DNA of 34,976 nucleotides from Candidatus Pacebacteria bacterium CG_4_10_14_3_um_filter_34_15 (GTDB lineage Bacteria; Patescibacteriota; Microgenomatia; UBA1400; PJMF01): positions 1 to 34,976 of the forward strand of contig PFJN01000048.1 in NCBI GenBank assembly GCA_002783105.1, given 5' to 3'. Both the position numbers and the translations under genes were made by a program. Under the pieces are notes generated by a model that saw only the letters and a program-made list of their open reading frames with translations, had not been told where the DNA came from and did no database searches. Positions 26,030-33,941 of this stretch are shown piece by piece (within the stretch, counting starts at the first letter, position 1; the number at the start of each line of letters is the position of its first letter).

Positions 26030-26092
26030 GTAAATAAAAAAAGGGAGGGGGGGGGCAAAAAATCAGCAAAATCTCAGGAAAAATTGAGAACA

Positions 26093-26122
26093 TTGAGTCG
26101 TACAAATATTTTAAAGTATAAA
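26093..26122 (+). promoter_or_regulatory. candidate sigma-70-type promoter for hpf
   Basis: TTGAGT (26093-26098), 18-bp spacer, TATAAA (26117-26122), about 30 nt before the hpf ATG. Confidence 0.4.
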
Positions 26123-26151
26123 TAGAAGCCTTATCAGGCAGAAGGATTTAT

Positions 26152-26490
26152 ATGACAGTAATAGTTGAGTCAAAGAAAATGAAAGTAACGAACGCAATTA
26201 GACAGTTTGCTGAAAAACAAGCACTTAAAATTAGCAAATTAGGTAAGAGTGTTTTAGATATTAAGATCCATTTAGAGAAAATTCGTAAAAAAAAGATGGA
26301 TGAAAACTCAAATATTGTCACATATTTTGTATCTACTCCTGGAAAAAATATTGTTGTGAAAAGTAAATCAGCTGATATGTACAAAGCAATTTTTGAAGCT
26401 ACTTCTAGTGCAGTGAGGAAACTTAGAAAAATGAGTGAAAAGAGAAAAACAATCAAAAGATCAACAAAAAAACTTTCGTTAGTAAGTTGA
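26152..26490 (+). CDS. hpf: ribosome hibernation-promoting factor (short HPF/YfiA family)
   Basis: MTVIVESKKMKVTNAIRQFAEKQALKISKLGKSVLDIKIHLEK...DMYKAIFEATSSAVRKLRKM. Confidence 0.82.
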   Translation: MTVIVESKKMKVTNAIRQFAEKQALKISKLGKSVLDIKIHLEKIRKKKMDENSNIVTYFVSTPGKNIVVKSKSADMYKAIFEATSSAVRKLRKMSEKRKTIKRSTKKLSLVS

Positions 26491-26575
26491 ATAGATAATT
26501 AAAATACTAATTTAAAAAGAATTACTGCCAAATTCACCCTTGATTAAGGTGCATACTATCTTGTATCGTGTAAAT

Positions 26576-26632
26576 AGACTTCTTGCGAAATAGATGTCAA
26601 AATTGCTACAAAGCTTATTTCGCAAAAAGTCT
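26576..26632. repeat. 17-nt-arm inverted repeat (one mismatch), 23-nt spacer
   Basis: agacttcttgcgaaata (26576-26592) / tatttcgcaaaaagtct (26616-26632), 16 of 17 complementary; no T-run after it. Confidence 0.85.
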
Positions 26633-26658
26633 AATGTGTATCTTACAATGGAGTTTAT

Positions 26659-27057
26659 ATGGCAGATGATAATAAAAATCCCCTAGACGTTTTAGAAGAA
26701 TTGTTAAAACAGTCCGGTGGTGGCGCAGGAACTGGTGGCGCAGGAGTAGGTGCTGTGGCGGCAGGAAAAGCTTCACTATCTGCTGATGAAGTTGCGAAGA
26801 TCAAAGAAGAAGCTGAAAAAAAACTTGCTGAAGAGCTCGAAGTTAAGCGTCTAGAACTTGAACAGCACCAAGTTGAGCAAAGTGTTGTAGATGAAGTGAA
26901 AATGGCAGAACAGAGAGAAGAAATTGTAAAGATTAAAGATTCTGATGAATATAAGGCAAGAATACAGCAAGACTCAGATAAAAAAGCTAGTGATGACAAT
27001 AAGATTATTGCAGGCGATGGCTTTGAAATTGATCAATTAGATCACAAAAAGGTTTAA
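26659..27057 (+). CDS. hypothetical protein, Gly/Ala-rich linker and charged helical region
   Basis: MADDNKNPLDVLEELLKQSGGGAGTGGAGVGAVAAGKASLSADEVAKIKEEAEKKLAEELEVKRLELEQHQVEQS. Confidence 0.65.
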   Translation: MADDNKNPLDVLEELLKQSGGGAGTGGAGVGAVAAGKASLSADEVAKIKEEAEKKLAEELEVKRLELEQHQVEQSVVDEVKMAEQREEIVKIKDSDEYKARIQQDSDKKASDDNKIIAGDGFEIDQLDHKKV

Positions 27058-27059
27058 TA

Positions 27060-27701
27060 ATGCTAAGTTCAGCATCAAATCATGGTTCAAGTATGGGTTC
27101 AGGTGGTATGGGTGGTTTTGGAGGTATGAGTGGTGGAGATAGTTTTGGCGAAGCAGCAGATGAGAGAAGTAAGATACAACAAGCCATGTCTAGTAATTCT
27201 AATAAAGGTTCTGGTGCAAGCTCTGCATCTGGTACTGGTGGTGCTGGAAGCACTCCACAAAATCAACCAATGGCTCAGTCACCAGCTGAACCAAGGGAAG
27301 TTGCTGAAATACCAGAGGAAGCAAAACGAGGGGTGGAGGATGTTTGGCTTGAAGTGAAGAAATTCTTTTCATTAAATGCATGGTTGGGAATTGATCCAGA
27401 AAACATGAACCCTGAGGAGCAAGCCCAAGCAAAGCAATTTCATGCAAAATACCAACAGTTAGATCAGGAACAACAAGCTGTTGCAAAACAAATGTACCAA
27501 GAAAAACTTCAAAAGAAAAAAATGTTAGAAGAAGAAGAGAGGCGTAAAAAAGAACAAGAAGCTCAGGAAAAAGAACAGTCAATCGTGATACCGTCTGGTC
27601 CTCAAAAAGGTGCTGGTCAAGAAGGAAAAACCAAAAAACAACAAGTGCTAAGCAAAATTAAGCAGGACAGAACTACACTTTCAACAAGTCAGGGAGAGTA
27701 G
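27060..27701 (+). CDS. hypothetical protein, Gly/Ser/Met-rich N-terminus and coiled-coil-like C-terminus
   Basis: MLSSASNHGSSMGSGGMGGFGGMSGGDSFGEAADERSK...; 2-nt gap from the previous CDS; followed by cysS with a gggagag SD. Confidence 0.65.
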   Translation: MLSSASNHGSSMGSGGMGGFGGMSGGDSFGEAADERSKIQQAMSSNSNKGSGASSASGTGGAGSTPQNQPMAQSPAEPREVAEIPEEAKRGVEDVWLEVKKFFSLNAWLGIDPENMNPEEQAQAKQFHAKYQQLDQEQQAVAKQMYQEKLQKKKMLEEEERRKKEQEAQEKEQSIVIPSGPQKGAGQEGKTKKQQVLSKIKQDRTTLSTSQGE

Positions 27702-27704
27702 TAT

Positions 27705-29198
27705 ATGAAACTTTATAATACACCTACCAAAAAAATTGAAGAATTTATTCCAATAGATGATGGAAAAGTCGGTTTATATGCTTGCGGATTCACAGTTTAC
27801 GATTTTACACATTTGGGTCATTTGAGAAAATACACGATGGATGATGTTTTGATTAGAACTCTCAAACACGAGGGTTATGACGTAAATTTCATTCAAAATA
27901 TTACTGATGTTGGTCACTTAGCTTCAGATGAAGATACTGGCGAAGATAAGCTGGAAAAAGGTGCTAAAAAATATGGCAAATCTGTTTGGGATGTAGCAAA
28001 AGAATTTGAAGATTATTTTTTTAGAAGTATGGATTTAATGGGAAACTTGCGACCTGATAAAAGTACTAGAGCAACAGAGCATATCGAAGAGCAGTTAAAT
28101 TTGGTTAAAACACTTAAGGAAAAAGGTTATACATATGTGATAGATGGAGACGGAGTTTATTTTGATACCAGTAAATTTCCTGAATATGGAAAAATGGCTG
28201 GACTTGATTTGAAACGGCAGCAAGAAGGTGCGCGTGTTGAGAAAGTAGTTGGCAAAAGAAACTCTTCAGATTTCGCTTTATGGAAGTTTGAACGTGAAGG
28301 TGAAAATAGGGCCATGATTTGGGAAAGCCCTTGGAGCAAACGAAGCTTTCCAGGATGGCATGTTGAATGTAGTGCAATGTCCATGAAGTATTTGGGTGAA
28401 CAATTTGACATCCACACTGGTGGCATTGATCATATTCCTGTTCATCACACAAATGAAATAGCTCAGTCCGAAGCAGCTACGGGAAAATCGCCATTTGTTA
28501 AGTATTGGGTGCACCACAACTTTCTGAAGGTCGATGGCACCAAAATGAGTAAGTCATTGGGTAATTTTTATACTATTGATGATGTGATGGAGCGTGGATT
28601 TAGTCCACGAGCGTTAAGGCTCCTATTCATGACGGCTCATTATCAATCTGAGATGAACTTTACTTGGGAAAATTTGGTTGGTATGCAGAAAAGTTACGAA
28701 AGGCTGTTGAAAATTGTTGTTGATTTGAAAAAAAATGTTTTAGAATCAGAAAAAACTGACGAAAAACTTGTTGCTGATTTTGATGGCAATTTGGCAACAA
28801 AATTTAAAGACAAATTCTTTACAGCCCTGTCAGAAAATCTTAATACAGCTCAAGCTTTAGCTGTTCTTTGGGAAGTGATGAAGTCTGATGAATTAAGTAA
28901 CTCTGAAAAATTATCATTGTTGTTGGCATTTGATGAAGTTTTTCAGTTAGATTTAAAACAGGCAGAACAAGTTTTGGAAAAAATTAAATTTAACAAATTG
29001 GGCGACACAACAGGCAATTTTTCTGGAGAAATGAATGATTTACCTGAGGAAATTCAGCAAATATTATTAGATAGAGAAACTGCTAGAAAGAATAATGATT
29101 GGGGTCAGTCAGACGCACTTAGAGACCTACTTCTAAAAAAAGGTTATAAAGTTTTGGATTCTTCTGAGGGGCAAAAATTGGAGAAGCTTCATTTCTAA
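27705..29198 (+). CDS. cysS: cysteinyl-tRNA synthetase
   Basis: GLYACGFTVYDFTHLGHLRKYTMDDVLIR, FPGWHVECSAMSMKYLGEQFDIHTGGIDHIPVHHTNEIAQSEA, KMSKSLGNF (KMSKS). Confidence 0.97.
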   Translation: MKLYNTPTKKIEEFIPIDDGKVGLYACGFTVYDFTHLGHLRKYTMDDVLIRTLKHEGYDVNFIQNITDVGHLASDEDTGEDKLEKGAKKYGKSVWDVAKEFEDYFFRSMDLMGNLRPDKSTRATEHIEEQLNLVKTLKEKGYTYVIDGDGVYFDTSKFPEYGKMAGLDLKRQQEGARVEKVVGKRNSSDFALWKFEREGENRAMIWESPWSKRSFPGWHVECSAMSMKYLGEQFDIHTGGIDHIPVHHTNEIAQSEAATGKSPFVKYWVHHNFLKVDGTKMSKSLGNFYTIDDVMERGFSPRALRLLFMTAHYQSEMNFTWENLVGMQKSYERLLKIVVDLKKNVLESEKTDEKLVADFDGNLATKFKDKFFTALSENLNTAQALAVLWEVMKSDELSNSEKLSLLLAFDEVFQLDLKQAEQVLEKIKFNKLGDTTGNFSGEMNDLPEEIQQILLDRETARKNNDWGQSDALRDLLLKKGYKVLDSSEGQKLEKLHF

Positions 29199-29259
29199 TT
29201 AATCAATATCATGCAAAACATAAAACTCGGAACATATTAATATTGCAAAGGTACAAACT

Positions 29260-29853
29260 ATGAATATTTGTATATTTGGCGATAGTATTGCTTGGGGAGC
29301 ATGGTTGCCATTTAGAGTTAGTTGGGCTAATCTTCTCAGAAACTATCTTGAAAAAAACTTCGGCAGTACATTTTCTGTTTATGACTTAGGTATTGATGGT
29401 GATACTACAAATGATTTAATTATGAGATTTGATGCGGAAGCAAAAGCTCGTTCTCCAAAATTAATAATTTTTGCAATAGGAACGAATGATTCTTCTTTCA
29501 GGAAAACAAGGAATAACCCAATAGTTGACATAAATACTTTCAAAAGAAATGTAAAAATTTTAATAGATAAAGCTAAAATTTACACTCAGAAAATTATATT
29601 TCTTGGTTTGGTTAAGGGTAATGACCAAGAAACAATGCCACTACCTAGCAGTAGTACTGGAAAGTGTTACGACAAAGAAAATGTAGTTTTATATGATGAA
29701 GCCATGAAGCATATTTGCTTAGAAGAAAATGTTAACTTTATAGACTTGTATTCATTATTAACAGATCAAGATTTTATTGATGGTCTTCACCCCAATCCAG
29801 CTGGTCACATAAAGATTTTTGAGATTATTCGTGAAATGTTTGATAGTGAGTAA
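29260..29853 (+). CDS. SGNH/GDSL-type hydrolase
   Basis: ICIFGDSIAWGAWL (block I GDS), IFAIGTNDSS (block III GxND), DGLHPNPAGH (block V DxxH). Confidence 0.88.
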   Translation: MNICIFGDSIAWGAWLPFRVSWANLLRNYLEKNFGSTFSVYDLGIDGDTTNDLIMRFDAEAKARSPKLIIFAIGTNDSSFRKTRNNPIVDINTFKRNVKILIDKAKIYTQKIIFLGLVKGNDQETMPLPSSSTGKCYDKENVVLYDEAMKHICLEENVNFIDLYSLLTDQDFIDGLHPNPAGHIKIFEIIREMFDSE

Positions 29854-29878
29854 TTGAGTAAATAGGTTTTTCTATAAT

Positions 29879-29924
29879 TAATGCAAATTGACAAAAGTAA
29901 TGCAAAATGATATTATTAATGCAT
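29879..29924 (+). repeat. three TAATGCA direct repeats at exact 19-bp period (candidate operator)
   Basis: TAATGCAAA at 29879 and 29898, TAATGCAT at 29917. Confidence 0.65.
29888..29916 (+). promoter_or_regulatory. promoter of the AbrB/PIN operon
   Basis: Consensus -35 TTGACA (29888-29893), 17-bp spacer, -10 TATTAT (29911-29916); ATG at 29925 only 8 nt downstream. Confidence 0.65.
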
Positions 29925-30194
29925 ATGTCACAAATTGTATCTATAACATCACAAGGTCAAATTAGTATTCCAGCACAAATGAGGAGGTTTTTAGGTTTAG
30001 ATTTAGCTAAAAAAGCTTATGTTACTCAAGAAAATGGAAAGATTATTATTGAACCTGTTCCAGATCTTCTAACTTTGGCAGGATCTTTAAATTCTGTTGC
30101 AATTAAAAATAAATCTAGTGAAGAAATTCAATCAATAGAACAAAAAGCTGTTGAGCAAGTTCGAATAAATAAATATCTAAGCAAGAAAAAATAG
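29925..30194 (+). CDS. AbrB/SpoVT (VapB-like) antitoxin
   Basis: MSQIVSITSQGQISIPAQMRRFLGLDLAKKAYVTQENGKIIIEPV, swapped-hairpin AbrB motif. The supplied ORF start (29907) lies inside the promoter. Confidence 0.85.
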   Translation: MSQIVSITSQGQISIPAQMRRFLGLDLAKKAYVTQENGKIIIEPVPDLLTLAGSLNSVAIKNKSSEEIQSIEQKAVEQVRINKYLSKKK

Positions 30195-30226
30195 GTTAAA
30201 TATCTTAGAAATAATAGATTCCATTT

Positions 30227-30625
30227 ATGAAAAAACTATATGTAGATACAAATGTTTTTTTAAGATTTCTTCTACAAGATAATATCAAGCAAGCTAAAGT
30301 CGCTGAAAAAAATTTTATTTTGGCAAAAGACGAAAAAGTTAAAATAGTAATTGTTTCAGAAGTTATTCCAGAATTAGTTTATGTTTTGTCTGGTGTATAT
30401 AAATTATCAAGAGTAAATATTGCAAAATATATTGAGAATATTGTTAAAACTATATATTTAAATGTCGAGCAGAGGGATGTTTGGATTAAGGTTATGAGTA
30501 TTTATCCTCAGGTTAATTTTGATGTTGTAGATATATTTTTAGCTGTAAAAGCAAAAGAGGAAAATGGAGAAGTTTTGTCTTTTGACAAAGATTTTGAAAA
30601 ACTAGAGAAACATCTATCGATTTAA
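30227..30625 (+). CDS. PIN-domain (VapC-like) toxin
   Basis: KKLYVDTNVFLRFLLQD...SEVIPELVYVL...NFDVVDIFLAVKAKEENGEVLSFDKDFEKL: acidic PIN residues in order. Confidence 0.87.
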   Translation: MKKLYVDTNVFLRFLLQDNIKQAKVAEKNFILAKDEKVKIVIVSEVIPELVYVLSGVYKLSRVNIAKYIENIVKTIYLNVEQRDVWIKVMSIYPQVNFDVVDIFLAVKAKEENGEVLSFDKDFEKLEKHLSI

Positions 30626-30651
30626 ACTAAACCTGATAAAATACAGCCTAT

Positions 30652-31734
30652 ATGTCTTTATCAGTAGGAATAGTTGGTTTACCAAATGTAGGAAAGTCTA
30701 CATTGTTTAATGCACTTCTAAAGCGCCAAGCTGCTTTGGCCGCCAATTATCCTTTTGCAACCATTGATCCCAATATCGGAATTGTTCCTGTACCAGATGC
30801 ACGCTTGGAAGTTTTGGCAAAAATGGTTTCTGCCAAAGCAATTAAGCCTGCGGTTGTTGAATTTGTTGATATCGCTGGCTTGGTTTCTGGAGCAAGCAAG
30901 GGCGAAGGCTTAGGTAACAAATTTTTAGCAAATATACGCGAAACCGATCTGATTTGTCATGTCGTGCGAGGTTTTAGTGATGATTTAATTTTGCGTGAAG
31001 GCAGTACAGATCCAAAATCTGATCGAGAAGTAATTGAGATGGAGCTTTTATTAGCCGACATCACAACTTTGGAGAAGCAACGTCAGCCAAAAGCAACCAA
31101 AGACAAAGATTTATTGTTCAAGTGGGAAGTTGTTCAGAAAATGTTAAAAGTGGCTATTGATGGTCAAATGATTTCTTCTGCGCTTGCTTCTGATGAAGAA
31201 AAAAAAGTGGGCCGAGAAATGGGATTGCTTACAGCTAAAGAAATTATTTATATCATTAATGTCGACGAGAATGTGATTAGCGAGCAGGATTCTCAAATAA
31301 AAAATTATGCAGATCTTTTAAGCGTTTCTGAAGACAAAATCGTGATTATTAGTGCCAAAATTGAAAGTGAAATTGCAGCTTTGGCTGACGAAGATTCAGC
31401 CTTATTTTTGGAGGAATTGGGACTAAAAAAAAGTGGTTTAGAAAGACTAATTCAAACTGCTTATGATCGATTAGGTTTGCAAACATATCTTACTGCTGGA
31501 GAAATGGAAGTTAAAGCATGGACTATCAAAAAAGGTACCCTAGCACCTCAGGCTGCTGGCGTAATTCACACTGATTTTGAAAAGAAATTTATTAAAGCCA
31601 AAGTAGTTTCTTATCAAGATTTCTTAGATTTTGATGGTTGGAAGGGGACTAAAGAAAAAGGTAAACAGAGAATTGAAGGTAAGGATTATGAGATGCGAGC
31701 TGATGATGTTGTTGAATTTATGATCGGAACTTGA
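30652..31734 (+). CDS. ychF: redox-regulated Obg-family ATPase YchF
   Basis: SVGIVGLPNVGKSTLFNALLKRQAALAANYPFATIDPNIGIVPVPD, VDIAGLVSGASKGEGLGNKFLANIRE, C-terminal TGS-like domain AGVIHTDFEKKFIKAKVVSYQDFL. Confidence 0.96.
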   Translation: MSLSVGIVGLPNVGKSTLFNALLKRQAALAANYPFATIDPNIGIVPVPDARLEVLAKMVSAKAIKPAVVEFVDIAGLVSGASKGEGLGNKFLANIRETDLICHVVRGFSDDLILREGSTDPKSDREVIEMELLLADITTLEKQRQPKATKDKDLLFKWEVVQKMLKVAIDGQMISSALASDEEKKVGREMGLLTAKEIIYIINVDENVISEQDSQIKNYADLLSVSEDKIVIISAKIESEIAALADEDSALFLEELGLKKSGLERLIQTAYDRLGLQTYLTAGEMEVKAWTIKKGTLAPQAAGVIHTDFEKKFIKAKVVSYQDFLDFDGWKGTKEKGKQRIEGKDYEMRADDVVEFMIGT

Positions 31735-31813
31735 TCCAAGAGAAAACTTTTTGATTTTACATATAATCTTGTGATATATATACTTATCTAGTCTAGGTAT
31801 ATTACATAAATAA

Positions 31814-32683
31814 ATGATGAATCAAGAAATTTCAGCTAATAATTCTGGTCCAGAAAAAAATCACCAAGTGAGCAGAAGAGATTTTTTGAAATTGATGAAT
31901 CGTGCCCTTTTGGGTTTAGGAGTCGCGGTTGTTACACCACCATTGAGACGTTATGAGAAACTTATGAATGGTCTTTTGAGTTCAACAGATTTAGAAAGTG
32001 GGAATGCTTCTGAAACTGCAGCAGAAGCATTCCTTCTTATAACCGAAACGTATGGACTTGAAATCTATAATGGCGAGAACAAAATTACAAATATTTTAAG
32101 TTTAGGTAACGTAAGTGGTGAAGAATTGAGCCGTGAAGAATTGGAGGGCGCTTTACAGCTAGTAGCACAGGAAATTTTAAAATATCCACCAAATTTTTTT
32201 AAAAAAAATAATGTCAATAGTGTTCGTTTTATGAATAATATAACGTATTTTAGTGATAGGGCTGCTGGATTAACTTTAAGCTTTGGTGATTTTAGTATGG
32301 AATACGATGATTTGAATAAAGAATATAGAAGGGCAACTTTTCACCATGAAATTTTCCATTGTCTGACTTTACGTTTAAAATCAATTGGAAACTTTTTTGC
32401 TTACAAGAAAAATTATATTGATGGAGCTAATGCTAATATAAATAGACACGATGGAGCACTTGAGGATATTGCAGAATTAGCAGAGCAAATAATGCTTGCT
32501 GATGGACATGCAAAATTTATTGATCGAATTAATTATGAACCATATCAGAAACTAAAAAAAGCACTTCAGGTTAAATATTCTTTGATTAAACAAATATACT
32601 TTGATTTGAGTGACGGAGCTATGGATGAAGAATATTGGAGGAATTTAATACGTAATAAAATAGATCGAGATTACTTTAACTGA
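31814..32683 (+). CDS. Tat-signal protein with HExxH motif, putative exported zinc metallopeptidase
   Basis: N-terminal SRRDFLKLMNRALLGLGVAVVTPP (twin-arginine signal-like) and RRATFHHEIFHCLTLRL (HEIFH), with downstream ALEDIAELAEQIM as a possible third-ligand Glu. Confidence 0.6.
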   Translation: MMNQEISANNSGPEKNHQVSRRDFLKLMNRALLGLGVAVVTPPLRRYEKLMNGLLSSTDLESGNASETAAEAFLLITETYGLEIYNGENKITNILSLGNVSGEELSREELEGALQLVAQEILKYPPNFFKKNNVNSVRFMNNITYFSDRAAGLTLSFGDFSMEYDDLNKEYRRATFHHEIFHCLTLRLKSIGNFFAYKKNYIDGANANINRHDGALEDIAELAEQIMLADGHAKFIDRINYEPYQKLKKALQVKYSLIKQIYFDLSDGAMDEEYWRNLIRNKIDRDYFN

Positions 32684-33869
32684 CGCTTTTTTTCATTTGA
32701 ATATGTCTTACGTGAATTACTTGCATAGTATCATAGCCACCCACTTCTTCTGCGACTCTTTTTATTTGTTTGCTAATTGAGGTTTCTTCTTTCATTTTGT
32801 CGAAAACAGAAATTTCAGTTCCAAGTAGATCTTGAAGCATTTCTGCAGCTTTAATTCGCATTTCTTTCTTTTTTTTGCCAGCTTCATTTCCATCTAATAT
32901 TTCTGATTGTGACAGCAAAAATCCTTCTACAGCTCCTACGACAAATCCTTCTAATTTTTGACGAAGTTTTACATCATCAGGGAATTGATCAATTATTATT
33001 CTTGCAACTTTTGCCAAAAGAAGAATTGATCCTTCTGCGTTTGTAGTTAGGCTAAGATCTACAAATTTAAATAACTCAATTTTGCCAATTTTGTCTTTAA
33101 TATCATCAGGAAGTAAATTAGTAAATTTTTCCATAAGAGGTGCATTTACCCAATCAGTTCTGAGTAAAAATTTCTGAGTTTGATTTAATAATTTTTTACG
33201 ATGATCCAAAGAATTTTGATGAAAGTCGAATCCTTCTAATTGGTGGTTCCAAAGAGAGAGTTCTTCTTTTTCTGTATCATTCATCTGATCTTCGGTAATT
33301 TCGTTAATTCTAGAAATTAATAATTTCAGTATTTTTCTAGCTTCAGGATTATTTATGGATAGAGGACCATGAGCATCTGTTTCCTTAGAAAACTCTCCAA
33401 GTATTTTTCTAGCAAGTGCTGGTAAGATTTTTGGAAATGCCTCAAGTACATCATTTGCCATTTCCCAACTTCTACTGTTGCCTATGTTTTTTTCTACAAA
33501 TGTGATTGCAATTGCAACAGTTTCTGGATCTTCACTTTTTGTTTCGGCAGCTGCGACGAGATCCTCTTTGAGTTTTTGTAATTTAATTAGTTTTTTTTCT
33601 TTTTGCGTGCCTTCTTTTGGATCAGTATAATAAGAATCAGCTGTTTTGCTTGCCCCATCTCTTGCTTTGACAATTTTTTTCCCTAATTTAGCTTCTGGTG
33701 ATGGCGTTGGTTTTTGTTCAGTTTCACCACCAATTTTCCAGAGAGTTTCTGCCGCATCGTGTTGTTGAAAGGCGGAGTCCGCTGCTACTGTCTTATGCAA
33801 AGTTTCATCACCTTCTGGAGCTACATCTGTTTCTATTACTTTTTTTATATTTTCATTTTCATTTATCAT
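32676..33869 (-). CDS. hypothetical protein, helical, charged
   Basis: Long open frame MINENENIKKVIETDVAPEGDETLHK...; convergent 8-bp overlap with the previous CDS. No family recognised. Confidence 0.6.
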   Translation of the reverse strand: MINENENIKKVIETDVAPEGDETLHKTVAADSAFQQHDAAETLWKIGGETEQKPTPSPEAKLGKKIVKARDGASKTADSYYTDPKEGTQKEKKLIKLQKLKEDLVAAAETKSEDPETVAIAITFVEKNIGNSRSWEMANDVLEAFPKILPALARKILGEFSKETDAHGPLSINNPEARKILKLLISRINEITEDQMNDTEKEELSLWNHQLEGFDFHQNSLDHRKKLLNQTQKFLLRTDWVNAPLMEKFTNLLPDDIKDKIGKIELFKFVDLSLTTNAEGSILLLAKVARIIIDQFPDDVKLRQKLEGFVVGAVEGFLLSQSEILDGNEAGKKKKEMRIKAAEMLQDLLGTEISVFDKMKEETSISKQIKRVAEEVGGYDTMQVIHVRHIQMKKSVS

Positions 33870-33923
33870 AGTTCATTCATTGTATAAGAACATTAATGAT
33901 TAGGTCACGATACATTTGGCACA

Positions 33924-33941
33924 AACGGCCGTTAGGCCGTT
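33924..33941. repeat. perfect hairpin immediately before the transposase ORF
   Basis: aacggcc-gtta-ggccgtt (7-bp stem, 4-nt loop). Confidence 0.8.

Noticed and set aside
31777-31803. Imperfect palindrome tatatac...gtatatt upstream of the Tat-signal gene
   Set aside because: Short AT-rich arms with mismatch; expected by chance in such AT-rich DNA.
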